64,000 nucleotides of DNA from Dethiosulfovibrio salsuginis (GTDB lineage: Bacteria > Synergistota > Synergistia > Synergistales > Dethiosulfovibrionaceae): NCBI RefSeq assembly GCF_900177735.1, contig NZ_FXBB01000001.1, positions 267,174-331,173 on the forward strand. The letters are read 5' to 3'. A program made the position numbers and the translations under genes. This document shows, piece after piece, positions 55,350-63,847 of this stretch. Under the pieces are notes generated by a model. The model ran no database searches. It saw only the letters and a program-made list of their open reading frames with translations, and was not told the origin of the DNA. Positions within the stretch are counted from its first letter, which is position 1; every line of letters begins with the position of its first letter.

Positions 55350-56200
55350 CTTTTTTCACCGTACGCCCTCTCGACCAGCATCCTGACCGTTTTCTCGAGA
55401 CGGAATAGAGAGGGGCGAGTCAGGTCTTTTTCGTCGATAAAGACCAATTCGGTTCCTTTAAAGGCCTTCATCCAAGGTCTGTGGATTACGTCGTCCTCGT
55501 CCACGTCGTTCATGGTCCCTTTCTGGACTATATACAGGTCCAGTCCCTTCGACGACAGAGATAGAAGCCTCTCTAGGCCGTAATAAGCCAGAGGGCTCCC
55601 GTTTTTTATCGGCTCGGCATCCGGTGCGCCGTTTTCAAGCCCCGCCAGAGAGAGGACCCCTGCCGCCCAGCTAGCTGGAGAACAGGTCCTTACGCCTCCT
55701 TCTCCGGTCTCCAGGAAGTAAACCTTTTGCACCCTGTCACCTCGCCTCTCAGAGGACATCTCGGTAAGCTCGGATATCTCACTCCGGAGCTTTGCAACCG
55801 ACTCCACAGCATCTCCCCCCATCAGTTCGGAGAGCCTCCTGACGTAGTCCTCAAGGCCATCCCAGGACGACGGCTCCATGGAGATCACCGTCAAGCCCGA
55901 TCTTCTCAGGGTATCCACCGCCCTGCGGTTCACCGTCTCTATCATCGGCCTTATCAACACGAGATCCGGCGACAGGGCTATTATGGACTCAGGATCAAAC
56001 CTCACAGGCAACCTCACCCTGCCTGGGAAAAGATCGGGGTCGTCAGACTGAGAGACTCCGACCAGCCTATCCCCGTAGCCCAGAGCCAGCAGGGATTCGC
56101 TGTGACCGGCGTAAAGGGATATCGCCTTTGGGGAATCAGCCATAGAGGCCGACGGGTTAGCAAAGAGACAGAGCAACCCTATTATCAGCGAAAGAACCAT
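55346..56200 (-). CDS. btuF: Cobalamin/iron-siderophore-type ABC transporter substrate-binding protein
   Basis: 284 residues with a signal peptide (MVLSLIIGLLCLFANPSASM). The periplasmic binding fold has LLALGYGDRLVGVSQSDDPD, PESIIALSPDLVLIRPMIE and the bridging helix around SYVRRLSELMGG-like YVRRLSELMG. Cobalamin or another corrinoid is favoured by the linked cbiK and B12 riboswitch; iron chelates cannot be excluded. Confidence 0.82.
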   Translation of the reverse strand: MVLSLIIGLLCLFANPSASMADSPKAISLYAGHSESLLALGYGDRLVGVSQSDDPDLFPGRVRLPVRFDPESIIALSPDLVLIRPMIETVNRRAVDTLRRSGLTVISMEPSSWDGLEDYVRRLSELMGGDAVESVAKLRSEISELTEMSSERRGDRVQKVYFLETGEGGVRTCSPASWAAGVLSLAGLENGAPDAEPIKNGSPLAYYGLERLLSLSSKGLDLYIVQKGTMNDVDEDDVIHRPWMKAFKGTELVFIDEKDLTRPSLFRLEKTVRMLVERAYGEKR

Positions 56201-56946
56201 CTAGAGCCTCCCCTTTCATCGTCGTAACGGTGGAACTCTATGCCATAGAGCTGAAAAAGCAGCCCCCCGTCAACGACCTGACAGGGATCGCCCTGGGCTA
56301 TAACCTTGCCGCCTTTCATAGCCCACAGGCTATCGGCAAAGGCGACGGCCAGATTTACGTCGTGAACGGTGACCAGCACCGCCTTCCCCGATTCGGTGGC
56401 CCTCTGAAGCAGTTTAAACAGGGCAGCACCGTGGCCTGGGTCGAGAGCGGAGGAGGGTTCGTCCAAAAGGAAGACAGGGCAGTCCTGAACGAACGCCCTG
56501 GCGACCGCGACTCTCTGCCTTTCGCCGCCGGACAGCTGGGTTACAGGACGATCGAGAAGCCCTGTAAGATCCATAGAATCGGCGGCGCAACAGGCCCTCT
56601 CGACGGACTCTGTGCTGTAGGGCTCCTTTCTGCCGTAAGGCAACCTCCCCATTCTGAGGACCTCCAAAACGGAGAAAGGGTAGGCCATCTGAGGGCTCTG
56701 ATCGACAAAAGCTACGGTCCGTGCCATAGCGGACCTGGATAGCCTGGACAGATCTAGATCCCTAAACCTAACCTTTCCGGAGAACCCCATCAATCCAGCT
56801 ATCGCCCTGAGTAAGGTGCTTTTTCCACTTCCGTTTGGCCCTATGACGGCGGTTATACTTCCTTCATTGACCACACCTGATAGGGCCTCAACCCCCCCGC
56901 CACCGGGGTAGAGGGACTTTAGATCCTCTATAGCCAGACCGTTCAA
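56185..56946 (-). CDS. btuD: Cobalamin-type ABC transporter ATP-binding protein
   Basis: 253 residues. Walker [17 protein letters not shown], signature LSGGERQRVAVARA, Walker B PVFLLDEPSSALDPG, H-loop VTVHDVN. FecE/BtuD subfamily by sequence and by its neighbours; overlaps btuC by 4 nt and btuF by 16 nt. Confidence 0.87.
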   Translation of the reverse strand: MNGLAIEDLKSLYPGGGGVEALSGVVNEGSITAVIGPNGSGKSTLLRAIAGLMGFSGKVRFRDLDLSRLSRSAMARTVAFVDQSPQMAYPFSVLEVLRMGRLPYGRKEPYSTESVERACCAADSMDLTGLLDRPVTQLSGGERQRVAVARAFVQDCPVFLLDEPSSALDPGHGAALFKLLQRATESGKAVLVTVHDVNLAVAFADSLWAMKGGKVIAQGDPCQVVDGGLLFQLYGIEFHRYDDERGGSRWFFR

Positions 56947-57932
56947 GACGTTCCCCTCTCTTTTATCAGAATCCAGCAGAAAAACGGACCTCCCACGAGA
57001 GAGGTCAGAACTCCCACAGGGAGCTCACCTAAGCCCCTTGCGAAACCGTCGGCGACGGACAACAACACACCTCCAGCCATAAAGGAGAGAGGAATTAACG
57101 ACCTGTGAGAAGCCCCTATTATTATCCGTATGAGGTGGGGGACCACCAGTCCCACGAAGCCTATTACCCCAAAGGAGGATACCACCGAGGCAGTTGCCAG
57201 GGCAGAGGTGGACAATAAAAGCACCCTCAGCTTTTTTTCCTCCACCCCAAGCACCGATGGATTAGACCCGCCTAAGGATATAGCGTCTAGATCGGATGAA
57301 AACCACCATGCAGATGAGGTTATCAAGACCCCTCCCCAGACGAACAGGACGTTTCCCCAGGACGCACCGGCAAAACTTCCCATGAGCCAGAACACTATAC
57401 CACCGACCTTTTCACCTGCCAAAGCCTTGGCCAAGGTCACGCCAGCGGAAAGAGTGGATCCCACCACTATACCGGCCAATATAGTATGTCCCGACGACCC
57501 GCCGGACCTCCAGGCTAGAAGGGACACCAACCCCATCGCTCCGAGGGCACCTAAAAAGGCGGCTAGGGACACATACCACCCGATAAGGATAGCCAAAGAG
57601 GCACCGAAAGCGGCACCGGAGGCTATTCCTAAGGTGTAGGGCTCCGCTAGAGGATTGGACAGAAGGGCCTGTAAGATGACCCCCGATAGGGCGAGAGATG
57701 CACCGCCACCTACAGAGGCCAGTAGCCTAGGCAACCGGATATCCCTGACCACCAGATTAACCTGAACTCCTTGGCTGTCCGGGAAAAAAAGGGAGAGAAG
57801 GACCTGAGATGACGATAACCCCATCTCCCCTGAGGTCATTCGTATCAAAAAAACCCCGACGAGACAGACGGAGAGGAGGAGAAAAAGGATCCAATAGGCT
57901 CTATCCCTTCCCTTGGGATCGATTAACATCAT
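56943..57932 (-). CDS. btuC: Cobalamin-type ABC transporter permease (FecCD family)
   Basis: 329 residues with about ten membrane helices. RLPRLLASVGGGASLALSGV, QALLSNPLAEPYTLGIASGA, LGGSNPSVLGV and VGFVGLVVPHLIR are family blocks. GAGGTG lies upstream of the ATG. It lies 71 nt after the cbiK stop, behind a terminator, so it is likely fed by read-through from the riboswitch-controlled promoter. Confidence 0.88.
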   Translation of the reverse strand: MMLIDPKGRDRAYWILFLLLSVCLVGVFLIRMTSGEMGLSSSQVLLSLFFPDSQGVQVNLVVRDIRLPRLLASVGGGASLALSGVILQALLSNPLAEPYTLGIASGAAFGASLAILIGWYVSLAAFLGALGAMGLVSLLAWRSGGSSGHTILAGIVVGSTLSAGVTLAKALAGEKVGGIVFWLMGSFAGASWGNVLFVWGGVLITSSAWWFSSDLDAISLGGSNPSVLGVEEKKLRVLLLSTSALATASVVSSFGVIGFVGLVVPHLIRIIIGASHRSLIPLSFMAGGVLLSVADGFARGLGELPVGVLTSLVGGPFFCWILIKERGTS

Positions 57933-57944
57933 ATGAAATCACCT

Positions 57945-57985
57945 CAAAAAAACGTCCGAAGGACCGGGAAAAGATCCTTCGGACG
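57945..57985 (-). terminator. Terminator between cbiK and btuC
   Basis: CGTCCGAAGGA / TCCTTCGGACG, an 11-bp stem followed on the minus strand by seven T. It would limit read-through from cbiK into the transporter genes. Confidence 0.82.
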
Positions 57986-58003
57986 TCGAACTATAATCGA
58001 GTT

Positions 58004-58891
58004 CTAAAAACCTTTCCCTGCGACGGAGCGAAACTTGCGAACGACCATGGCACCGATTTCGTCGTACTCTCCCAGTCCTTTTAGGACGGAGGACACTCTG
58101 AAACCCTCACCTTTAAGGACGGTAGACCAAGAATCGTCCTCAGGGCCCGCCATGTCGTTGGTGGCGTGGTCCCCGGCGACCATCATAAAGGGGACCAAGG
58201 TAACTTTTCTCCCCTTACGGTGATTGAGGCGGCTCACGACGTCGTCCAGTTCAGGAGTTCCCTCCACAGTGCCGACGATAAAGCCGGGAGCAAGATCGTC
58301 GAGCACCACCTGAAGCTGACCGTAGGCGGAGTTGGCGAAGTGGGGAGAGCCGTGTCCCATAAGGGCTACGGCGCTATCCTCGTCCACCTTTGAACCGTAA
58401 GTCCTGCTCAGGAATCCCGCCATCGCCTTGAAGTCCTCCTCTTTGTAGAGAAGGGGCTCGGAGAGAACCAGCCGGTCAAAGCCGTATTTGCCCTCTATTG
58501 AGCGAAATCCATCTACAACCGCCTGTAGATCGCAGTATTCCTCTCCAGGGATGATGTGGGTGGACACCACGACGACGTCGGTAAAGCCCTCGTCCCTCAT
58601 CTTTGACAGGGCGATCATAGGGCTATCGATATCCACTCCCTCTTTCGCCAGTTTACGGCGTATTATATTGGACGTGTAGGCCAGTCTTACCTCCACACCT
58701 GGACAGGAGGACTTAAGTGTCGAGTGCAGATTATCGATAGCCCTCTGCCCAGAGGGAACCGTCGTCCCAAAGGACACCATCAAAACGCCTTTCTTTTCCA
58801 CCGCCGAATCATCTCCCCACGCTAAACCCGAAAATAACGTAAAACACAAAACCAGAACCGCTAGAACGCCTTTTCTCAAATCGAACATCAC
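58004..58891 (-). CDS. cbiK: CbiK-type sirohydrochlorin cobaltochelatase, exported form
   Basis: CbiK inserts Co2+ in anaerobic cobalamin synthesis. 295 residues; the first ~26 form a signal peptide (KGVLAVLVLCFTLFSGLAWG), so this is a periplasmic form like CbiK-P of sulfate reducers. MVSFGTTVPSGQRAIDNLHS opens the fold. The metal-site histidines are in VSTHIIPGEEY, LMGHGSPHFAN and VAGDHATNDMAG. Controlled by the B12 riboswitch upstream. A periplasmic role in cobalt or tetrapyrrole handling is more likely than in the main pathway (inference). Confidence 0.88.
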   Translation of the reverse strand: MMFDLRKGVLAVLVLCFTLFSGLAWGDDSAVEKKGVLMVSFGTTVPSGQRAIDNLHSTLKSSCPGVEVRLAYTSNIIRRKLAKEGVDIDSPMIALSKMRDEGFTDVVVVSTHIIPGEEYCDLQAVVDGFRSIEGKYGFDRLVLSEPLLYKEEDFKAMAGFLSRTYGSKVDEDSAVALMGHGSPHFANSAYGQLQVVLDDLAPGFIVGTVEGTPELDDVVSRLNHRKGRKVTLVPFMMVAGDHATNDMAGPEDDSWSTVLKGEGFRVSSVLKGLGEYDEIGAMVVRKFRSVAGKGF

Positions 58892-58908
58892 CTTCCGATA
58901 GATTATGA

Positions 58909-58948
58909 CAAAGAGGACCCTTAGGCAACCGCCACAGAGTCCTCTTAG
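58909..58948 (-). terminator. Riboswitch expression-platform terminator
   Basis: AAGAGGACTC / GGGTCCTCTT stem, then TTGTCA; its 5' arm lies where an alternative pairing with the aptamer could form. Confidence 0.7.
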
Positions 58949-59095
58949 ACATCATGTGATCCTCCGCCCACGCAGGTACACATCGCCTCTGTATCAGCGA
59001 TCTGGCTCGCCCATCGAGGATGGACTTACAGTGGCGGGGCCGCTCCGGATTCTAACCGGATTCCCTGATTACAGGACGTCGGATATTACTTTTCG
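58909..59095 (-). promoter_or_regulatory. Cobalamin riboswitch with terminator platform
   Basis: The minus strand carries the B12 box GCCACTG (59035-59029) preceded by GGAGCGGCCCC and by AATCCGGTTAGAATCCGG, plus the GATACAGAGGCGATG region, all typical of the AdoCbl aptamer. It is followed by an AAGAGGAC ... GTCCTCTT terminator hairpin ending with TTTGTCA (58946-58909) just before the cbiK ribosome site. Ligand binding should favour termination. A TATACT at 59107-59102 is probably its -10 box; the -35 is weak. Confidence 0.9.
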
Positions 59096-59127
59096 ACCAG
59101 AAGTATAGCACAAAAGTGGTATAGCCG

Positions 59128-59979
59128 CTAAGGGACATTCATTCCGTCGAAAACGCCGTCTCCGGCGGTCACTATGACGTTTCTGCCGGGAAGGACCTGA
59201 TGGTAGAACTCCAGTTTTTTCATGAAGTCGTACAGACCGGCAGCGGAGCGGTTTGCGTCCGCCAGAAGCTTTTGGGCCTTCATGTCCCCCTCCCCTTTGA
59301 TCTCCTCCGATTCCTTCATAGCGGAAGCCAGTATCTCTACTTTATCCCTGTCGGCGGCGGATCGGAGCTTCATGGCCTCCGCCCTTCCCTCGGATATAAG
59401 CTGGGCGGACATTCGGTTACGCTCGGCCTCCATAGAACGATAGACGGCGTCCTCGTTTTCCTGAGGGAGATAGAGTCGCTTAAACTCAACGGTCCTGACG
59501 GTAACTCCGTACTTTTCGCTTTCCTCCGCAGCGATCCTCAAGGCCTCCGCCTCCGCCTCATCCCTTTTGAGAAACAGGATATCGTCGAAGGTTATCTGAC
59601 CAGCAACCGCCCTTACCGCTGCGTAGACCGAATCGTCGAGCCTCTGCTGGACCGCCGAAATGGTCCTGACCCTTCTTCGAAAGGCCTCAGGATCGGTTAT
59701 CTGAAATATAGCGATAGAGTCGAATATGATATTCTTCTTGTCCGCCATGACCACCGACACAGGGCTTGCATCGTACTCTATGAGCCTTTTGGTGTATCTA
59801 ACCACCGTATCGGTAAAAGGTATTTTCATCGATATGCCTGGGGATTTTTTGGTGGCGACGATCTTTCCTAGCCTCAGTATGACCGCCTGTTCGTCCTGTC
59901 TTATGACGTAAAAGGAGTCGTAAGACAGTCCCAGCAGGACCAGAAGGACAGCGTAGATAATGGCTTTTTTATATTTCAT
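59128..59979 (-). CDS. hflC: SPFH-domain membrane protein HflC
   Basis: 283 residues from the ATG at 59979 (AGGAGG 7 nt upstream); an ATG 6 nt earlier is too close to the site. One N-terminal membrane helix (AIIYAVLLVLLGLSYDSFYV), then the SPFH domain and a long charged coiled region (MEAERNRMSAQLISEGRAEA). With HflK it forms a cage around the FtsH protease. Confidence 0.93.
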   Translation of the reverse strand: MKYKKAIIYAVLLVLLGLSYDSFYVIRQDEQAVILRLGKIVATKKSPGISMKIPFTDTVVRYTKRLIEYDASPVSVVMADKKNIIFDSIAIFQITDPEAFRRRVRTISAVQQRLDDSVYAAVRAVAGQITFDDILFLKRDEAEAEALRIAAEESEKYGVTVRTVEFKRLYLPQENEDAVYRSMEAERNRMSAQLISEGRAEAMKLRSAADRDKVEILASAMKESEEIKGEGDMKAQKLLADANRSAAGLYDFMKKLEFYHQVLPGRNVIVTAGDGVFDGMNVP

Positions 59980-59990
59980 CTCCATACCTC

Positions 59991-61100
59991 CTATTTCTGT
60001 CCATCTTGGGAGGGAAAAGATAGAATACGATCGAGAGGCAGTATCTTAAGCACCTCGGAGGAGCTGATAAAAGTCGGATTCATATCCTTCCAGACGTCTG
60101 TCATAGTCTCCATCCATAGGTTCAGCCGAACCAAGTTCGGGTTTATCCTGTAGGATTCGGTAAGAGCCTGTATTCTGGCCACATCCCCTTCCGCCAGAGC
60201 AACCCGCCTGAAGGCGTAGGCGTTGGCCTCGTTTATTACCCTTTCGACGTCGCCTATTACCTCGGACTGCACTTCCTTTGCATAACGCTCCGCCTCCAGT
60301 ATCATCCTCTCCCTTTCCGCCCTAGCGGAGTTGACGGCGTTGAAGGATTTTTGGACCGCCTTAGGGGGCACCACGTCCTGAAGGGATACGGAGGAGACGA
60401 AGATTCCGGTGGAGAGCTGGTTCATCTTCTCCTGAAGGCCCTTTCTGACCTCCGTCTGGATAGCCTGTTTTTCCTTGGTCAGCACGTCGTCCAGGATACG
60501 AAAACCGACGACCTCCCTGAGGTAGGATTCCGCCAAATCCCTTATCATCTTTTCACGGTAGGCCCGATCCTCCGGGATGTGGGTAATATAGTCCACCGGA
60601 TCGGATATCTGGTACTGCAATACCCAGTCTATCTCGACGATTTTATTGTCCCTGGTCAGCATCCTGGATTCCTCAGGTACGTCCTGATATCTGGCAGGAG
60701 GACCTACCTGAACAGTTCTGTAACCGTACTCAAGACGGCGGATATTCTCGGTGTTGACCACCTCTACATGGTCCACAAAGGGGATCTTCAGATGAGGTCC
60801 CTGATCCGCCACGTGAGAGACGATCCCTAACCTGAAAACAACTCCCATAGATCCTGATGGAACGATGTAGAAAGACTTGGATAGCCCCAAAAACAGGATA
60901 ACAACCACCACTATCGATCCTAGAAGACCTTTCCCCCAGGCCCCCATCTTAGGGGGCCTGGGCATCTCCCAGTCGAATCCTTTAGCCTTATTTGCCTCAA
61001 AGACATCCTTTATCCTGCCATCTCTCAGCTTTTTGCTCAGCCTGGTAAGGGCAAACAACAGGGCAAAAAGCAGAAGAACCCTCCAATCCAAACACATCAC
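59991..61100 (-). CDS. hflK: SPFH-domain membrane protein HflK
   Basis: 369 residues. An N-terminal hydrophobic segment, then a second (LLGSIVVVVILFLGLSKSFY), and an SPFH domain with GSMGVVFRLGIVSHVADQGP and VQTEVRKGLQEKMNQLSTGI-type helices. It has the PPRPPKMG-like proline stretch (MPRPPKMGAWG) seen in HflK. 11 nt before hflC; probably one operon with the secreted gene upstream. Confidence 0.9.
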   Translation of the reverse strand: MMCLDWRVLLLFALLFALTRLSKKLRDGRIKDVFEANKAKGFDWEMPRPPKMGAWGKGLLGSIVVVVILFLGLSKSFYIVPSGSMGVVFRLGIVSHVADQGPHLKIPFVDHVEVVNTENIRRLEYGYRTVQVGPPARYQDVPEESRMLTRDNKIVEIDWVLQYQISDPVDYITHIPEDRAYREKMIRDLAESYLREVVGFRILDDVLTKEKQAIQTEVRKGLQEKMNQLSTGIFVSSVSLQDVVPPKAVQKSFNAVNSARAERERMILEAERYAKEVQSEVIGDVERVINEANAYAFRRVALAEGDVARIQALTESYRINPNLVRLNLWMETMTDVWKDMNPTFISSSEVLKILPLDRILSFPSQDGQK

Positions 61101-61118
61101 ATCCTAACGTAATCTCGG

Positions 61119-62147
61119 TTAAGGGCAGTTCGCCCTTACCTCGTAGTGCCATCTGGTCCCTTCCTCTGGACCGTAGACTACGACCACCATAGAGTTTGAC
61201 GCTCCTTTGGTGAATAGTCCCATTTTCTCTCCTTTTCCAGGTCCCGCAAGGCCTCCAGGATACAGATGGGCCTTTTGATCCAGTCTGGACTGGCTACCTC
61301 TCCATCCTGAATCGAACACCGTAACGCCGGCAGGATACTGAACCACGTATCTGTCGGGAACCGACAGAGCGTCGTAACGAATGTCGAAGGTTGTTCCCTG
61401 AGGGAGGGTACCGATATCCCAGGTATCTTTCGTCCCCAGGTATCCTCCGCTTTTTGCCTGTTTCCAGGTGTTGCACTGGTCCAGAACGTCGTCCCGTTTT
61501 TCCGTGTCCTTATCGCTAGGAAGCCCTCCTGGCCCGGACTGGTCGGACGTCGATACCGATTTCGTGACGGAAAGATCGTAATTTCCAGGAGGAGGAAGGA
61601 CTACGACCTCGGTGCTATCGGAGTTATTCCCTAAGTCAGAGTCCCTGTTCTGGTCGTCCGGCCCTTGAACTGTGACGGAGTTGAGTATTTTCTCCCCTAC
61701 CTTGCCAGTAACGTCGACATGGTAGGTCCAGGTCCAGGTCTCCCCTACGTCGAGGACGTGATCCTGGTTTCCTCCGGTCTTTACCGCTTCGTCGTTTTTC
61801 AGGATATTTCCGTTATCCTTGACCACAGGGTCTACCACCGGAACGCCGGAGAGGTTTTGAACCACTACGGTATAGGTCAACCTGGTTGGCACCCCTGCGG
61901 TGATCGTGGCCTGCTTATTCCCTCCGCTCGTCTGGTTTGACCCACCTAGCAAACGATCTAGATGAGCCGCCTGTTCTGCACCGATAATTTCCCTTATCTT
62001 CTGCCTCTGTTCCGGGCTCAGCGCCTTGTATCTCTCCAGCTGCTCTACGCCGATCTGAGGCTGTTGAGCCACCGCTAGCACAGGTAGCATCGACACCGCC
62101 AACAGACCTATTAGGGTAGATACGGTAGACTTGAACTTAGAATACAT
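61119..62147 (-). CDS. Secreted protein with DUF11-like domain
   Basis: 342 residues. Signal peptide ~1-27 (TVSTLIGLLAVSMLPVLAVA). Residues ~33-65 form a helical pair resembling LTxxQ (YKALSPEQRQKIREIIGAEQ). Residues ~80-190 are a DUF11/CARDB-like beta domain (YTVVVQNLSGVPVVDPVVKD, WTWTYHVDVTGKVGEKILN). The C-terminus (~210-342) is beta-rich with a probable disulfide (DQCNTWKQ ... VRANCP). 18 nt before hflK. Function unknown. Confidence 0.7.
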   Translation of the reverse strand: MYSKFKSTVSTLIGLLAVSMLPVLAVAQQPQIGVEQLERYKALSPEQRQKIREIIGAEQAAHLDRLLGGSNQTSGGNKQATITAGVPTRLTYTVVVQNLSGVPVVDPVVKDNGNILKNDEAVKTGGNQDHVLDVGETWTWTYHVDVTGKVGEKILNSVTVQGPDDQNRDSDLGNNSDSTEVVVLPPPGNYDLSVTKSVSTSDQSGPGGLPSDKDTEKRDDVLDQCNTWKQAKSGGYLGTKDTWDIGTLPQGTTFDIRYDALSVPDRYVVQYPAGVTVFDSGWRGSQSRLDQKAHLYPGGLAGPGKGEKMGLFTKGASNSMVVVVYGPEEGTRWHYEVRANCP

Positions 62148-62221
62148 TTTCTTAACCTCCTCTCATCACTGAACGCAGCTAACGAAAAACACAGACTAGT
62201 ATACCTGTCTAAAGTATAGCA

Positions 62222-62251
62222 AAAAAGGCCCTGCATATGCAGGGCCTTTTT
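62222..62251 (-). terminator. Terminator of tRNA-Ser
   Basis: A near-perfect palindrome AAAAAGGCCCTGCATATGCA / GGGCCTTTTT followed on the minus strand by T residues, 17 nt after the tRNA end. Confidence 0.85.
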
Positions 62252-62267
62252 AAATTAAACAAAGTAG

Positions 62268-62355
<88 letters not shown>

Positions 62356-62391
62356 GCTTCAACGAAAGAGATTCTATCACGTTTTATCCGA

Positions 62392-63417
62392 TCAGGCAAG
62401 GTCCTGAAAAACCTCTGGATCAGATTTTTGCTTTTCCGACCATTTTATCCCATCACAGGAACAAGCCCGACCTTTGCCTCTTCTTTTAGCCTCGTAGAGG
62501 GCGTCATCGGCCACCTTTATAAGCCCTCCAGAGGTCCAAAGGCTTTTACCGGAAAAGCAGGAAAGATAGGCGACACCGCAGGACAGGGAGACCTTAAGCG
62601 GTATTCCGTCAAAAACGAATATCTCTTTCTTTACCCTGTCGTAGAGCTTTTTTATCACCTTGGCGACGGAGAAAAAATCCATTCCTGGGAAGAGGAAAAG
62701 GAACTCATCTCCTCCATATCTGCCGACGGCTCCGGTATCCACAGCGACCTCGTCGAAGAGAATACCGACCTGAGCTAAAATGAAGTCACCTGCCTGGTGT
62801 CCGTAGGTATCGTTAATTTTTTTGAAAAAGTCTATATCGCAAAGGCAGATAGCCACAGGGTTGTTGTTCCTTTGAGACTTTTCTAAAACGCCGCCTAAGA
62901 TGGACATTATGGATCGCCTGTTGAGGTTACCTGTCAGGACGTCGGTTCTGGACAGTTTATCTATCTCCTCTTTCTGCCTCCATAGCTCTCTGTAGGCCCT
63001 TATAAACCGGATACCTACGGAGATCCTGGCGTTCATCTCCTCAGTATCAAAGGGTTTAGTTACAAAGTCATCCGCACCGGAGGACAATCCGTGAACGATG
63101 GATTTTCTGTCTCCTTTGGACGTAGTGATGAATATGTAACAGTACCCTTGGTCGTTGTCTTTATTCGTAGATCTAACTTTATGACAGACCTCAGGGCCTT
63201 CCATCCCGGGCAGTACCCAATCTATGAAGACCATGTCCGGTTTAGTGGATATAATACGTTCAAGGGCATCGTCCCCTCTGGAGCACATCTCGACGATGTA
63301 GTTATGGGATCTATCAAAAGCCCTCTCGATACCGTCGACGAGGATACTTCTCTCCAGCCTCGAGTCGCTGGCTATCACTACTTTAAAGGGATTTTGAAGG
63401 TCTTCTTCAAGAACCAT
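62392..63417 (-). CDS. Response regulator with GGDEF domain (diguanylate cyclase)
   Basis: 341 residues. Residues ~11-135 are a receiver domain: phospho-acceptor Asp in VFIDWVLPGMEGPEV and Lys in FVTKPFDTEEM. Residues ~165-325 are GGDEF with the intact motif RYGGDEFLFLFPG and NDTYGHQAGDFILAQVG. The usual RxxD inhibitory site is not obvious. A PleD/WspR-like output protein; the partner kinase is not in the window. Confidence 0.92.
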   Translation of the reverse strand: MVLEEDLQNPFKVVIASDSRLERSILVDGIERAFDRSHNYIVEMCSRGDDALERIISTKPDMVFIDWVLPGMEGPEVCHKVRSTNKDNDQGYCYIFITTSKGDRKSIVHGLSSGADDFVTKPFDTEEMNARISVGIRFIRAYRELWRQKEEIDKLSRTDVLTGNLNRRSIMSILGGVLEKSQRNNNPVAICLCDIDFFKKINDTYGHQAGDFILAQVGILFDEVAVDTGAVGRYGGDEFLFLFPGMDFFSVAKVIKKLYDRVKKEIFVFDGIPLKVSLSCGVAYLSCFSGKSLWTSGGLIKVADDALYEAKRRGKGRACSCDGIKWSEKQKSDPEVFQDLA

Positions 63418-63486
63418 ACCGAGGCCTCCTTAGATAAAGTGAGGAAATAAATTGCCTAACTAAAAAGACTTTTGAACTCGGCACAA

Positions 63487-63515
63487 ATTGTACCATCAGG
63501 GAGAAAGGCTGTCTA
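63487..63515 (-). promoter_or_regulatory. Promoter of the response regulator gene
   Basis: Minus strand TAGACA (63515-63510), a 17-nt spacer, TACAAT (63492-63487), about 70 nt before the start; AAGGAGG is 7 nt before the ATG. Confidence 0.65.
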
Positions 63516-63526
63516 TTGTGCGAAAA

Positions 63527-63577
63527 TAAAAAAAAAGAGGCAACGACATGGGAGACCCATATCGCCACCTCTTTTAT
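63527..63577 (-). terminator. Terminator downstream of the right-edge gene and repeat B
   Basis: Minus strand: AAAGAGGTGGCGATATGGG, loop TCT, CCCATGTCGTTGCCTC, then nine T. An imperfect long stem with a strong U tract. It would end a transcript coming from the partial gene through repeat B. Confidence 0.78.
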
Positions 63578-63588
63578 GGCTGTACAAA

Positions 63589-63847
63589 CTTAAGGGAACC
63601 TCTAAAAACTCACTTTCGAGTCCCCTCGGAGAGATCGTTCCGCCTACGCCCTGTTTCGCCCAATCGTATACTCGATCTGCCTGTTTCGTACGAACCGCCT
63701 CGGGGGGCACGTCCTGTGCCCCCTCGGCTTGGGGCGACGTCCTGTCGCCCCATTCGACTACACGACGGCATGTCGAGTATACGGGCTCAAATGGGCTCCG
63801 TCGGAACGATCTCTCCGAGGATTAGAGTTTTTAGAGATACCCTTAAG
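63589..63847. repeat. Palindromic structured repeat, copy B (inverted relative to copy A)
   Basis: 259 bp. The ends are a 23-nt inverted repeat with two mismatches (CTTAAGGG.. then CTCTAAAAACTC). The CCTCGGAGAGATCGTTCCG stem is perfect here (19 bp), as is CGTATACTCGA/TCGAGTATACG. The two central hairpins (8-bp stems, 5-nt loop) are kept; the GGGGGCAC one pairs better than in copy A. At the base of the palindrome, copy A has G/C where B has A/T on both arms, so the change is paired. Confidence 0.93.
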
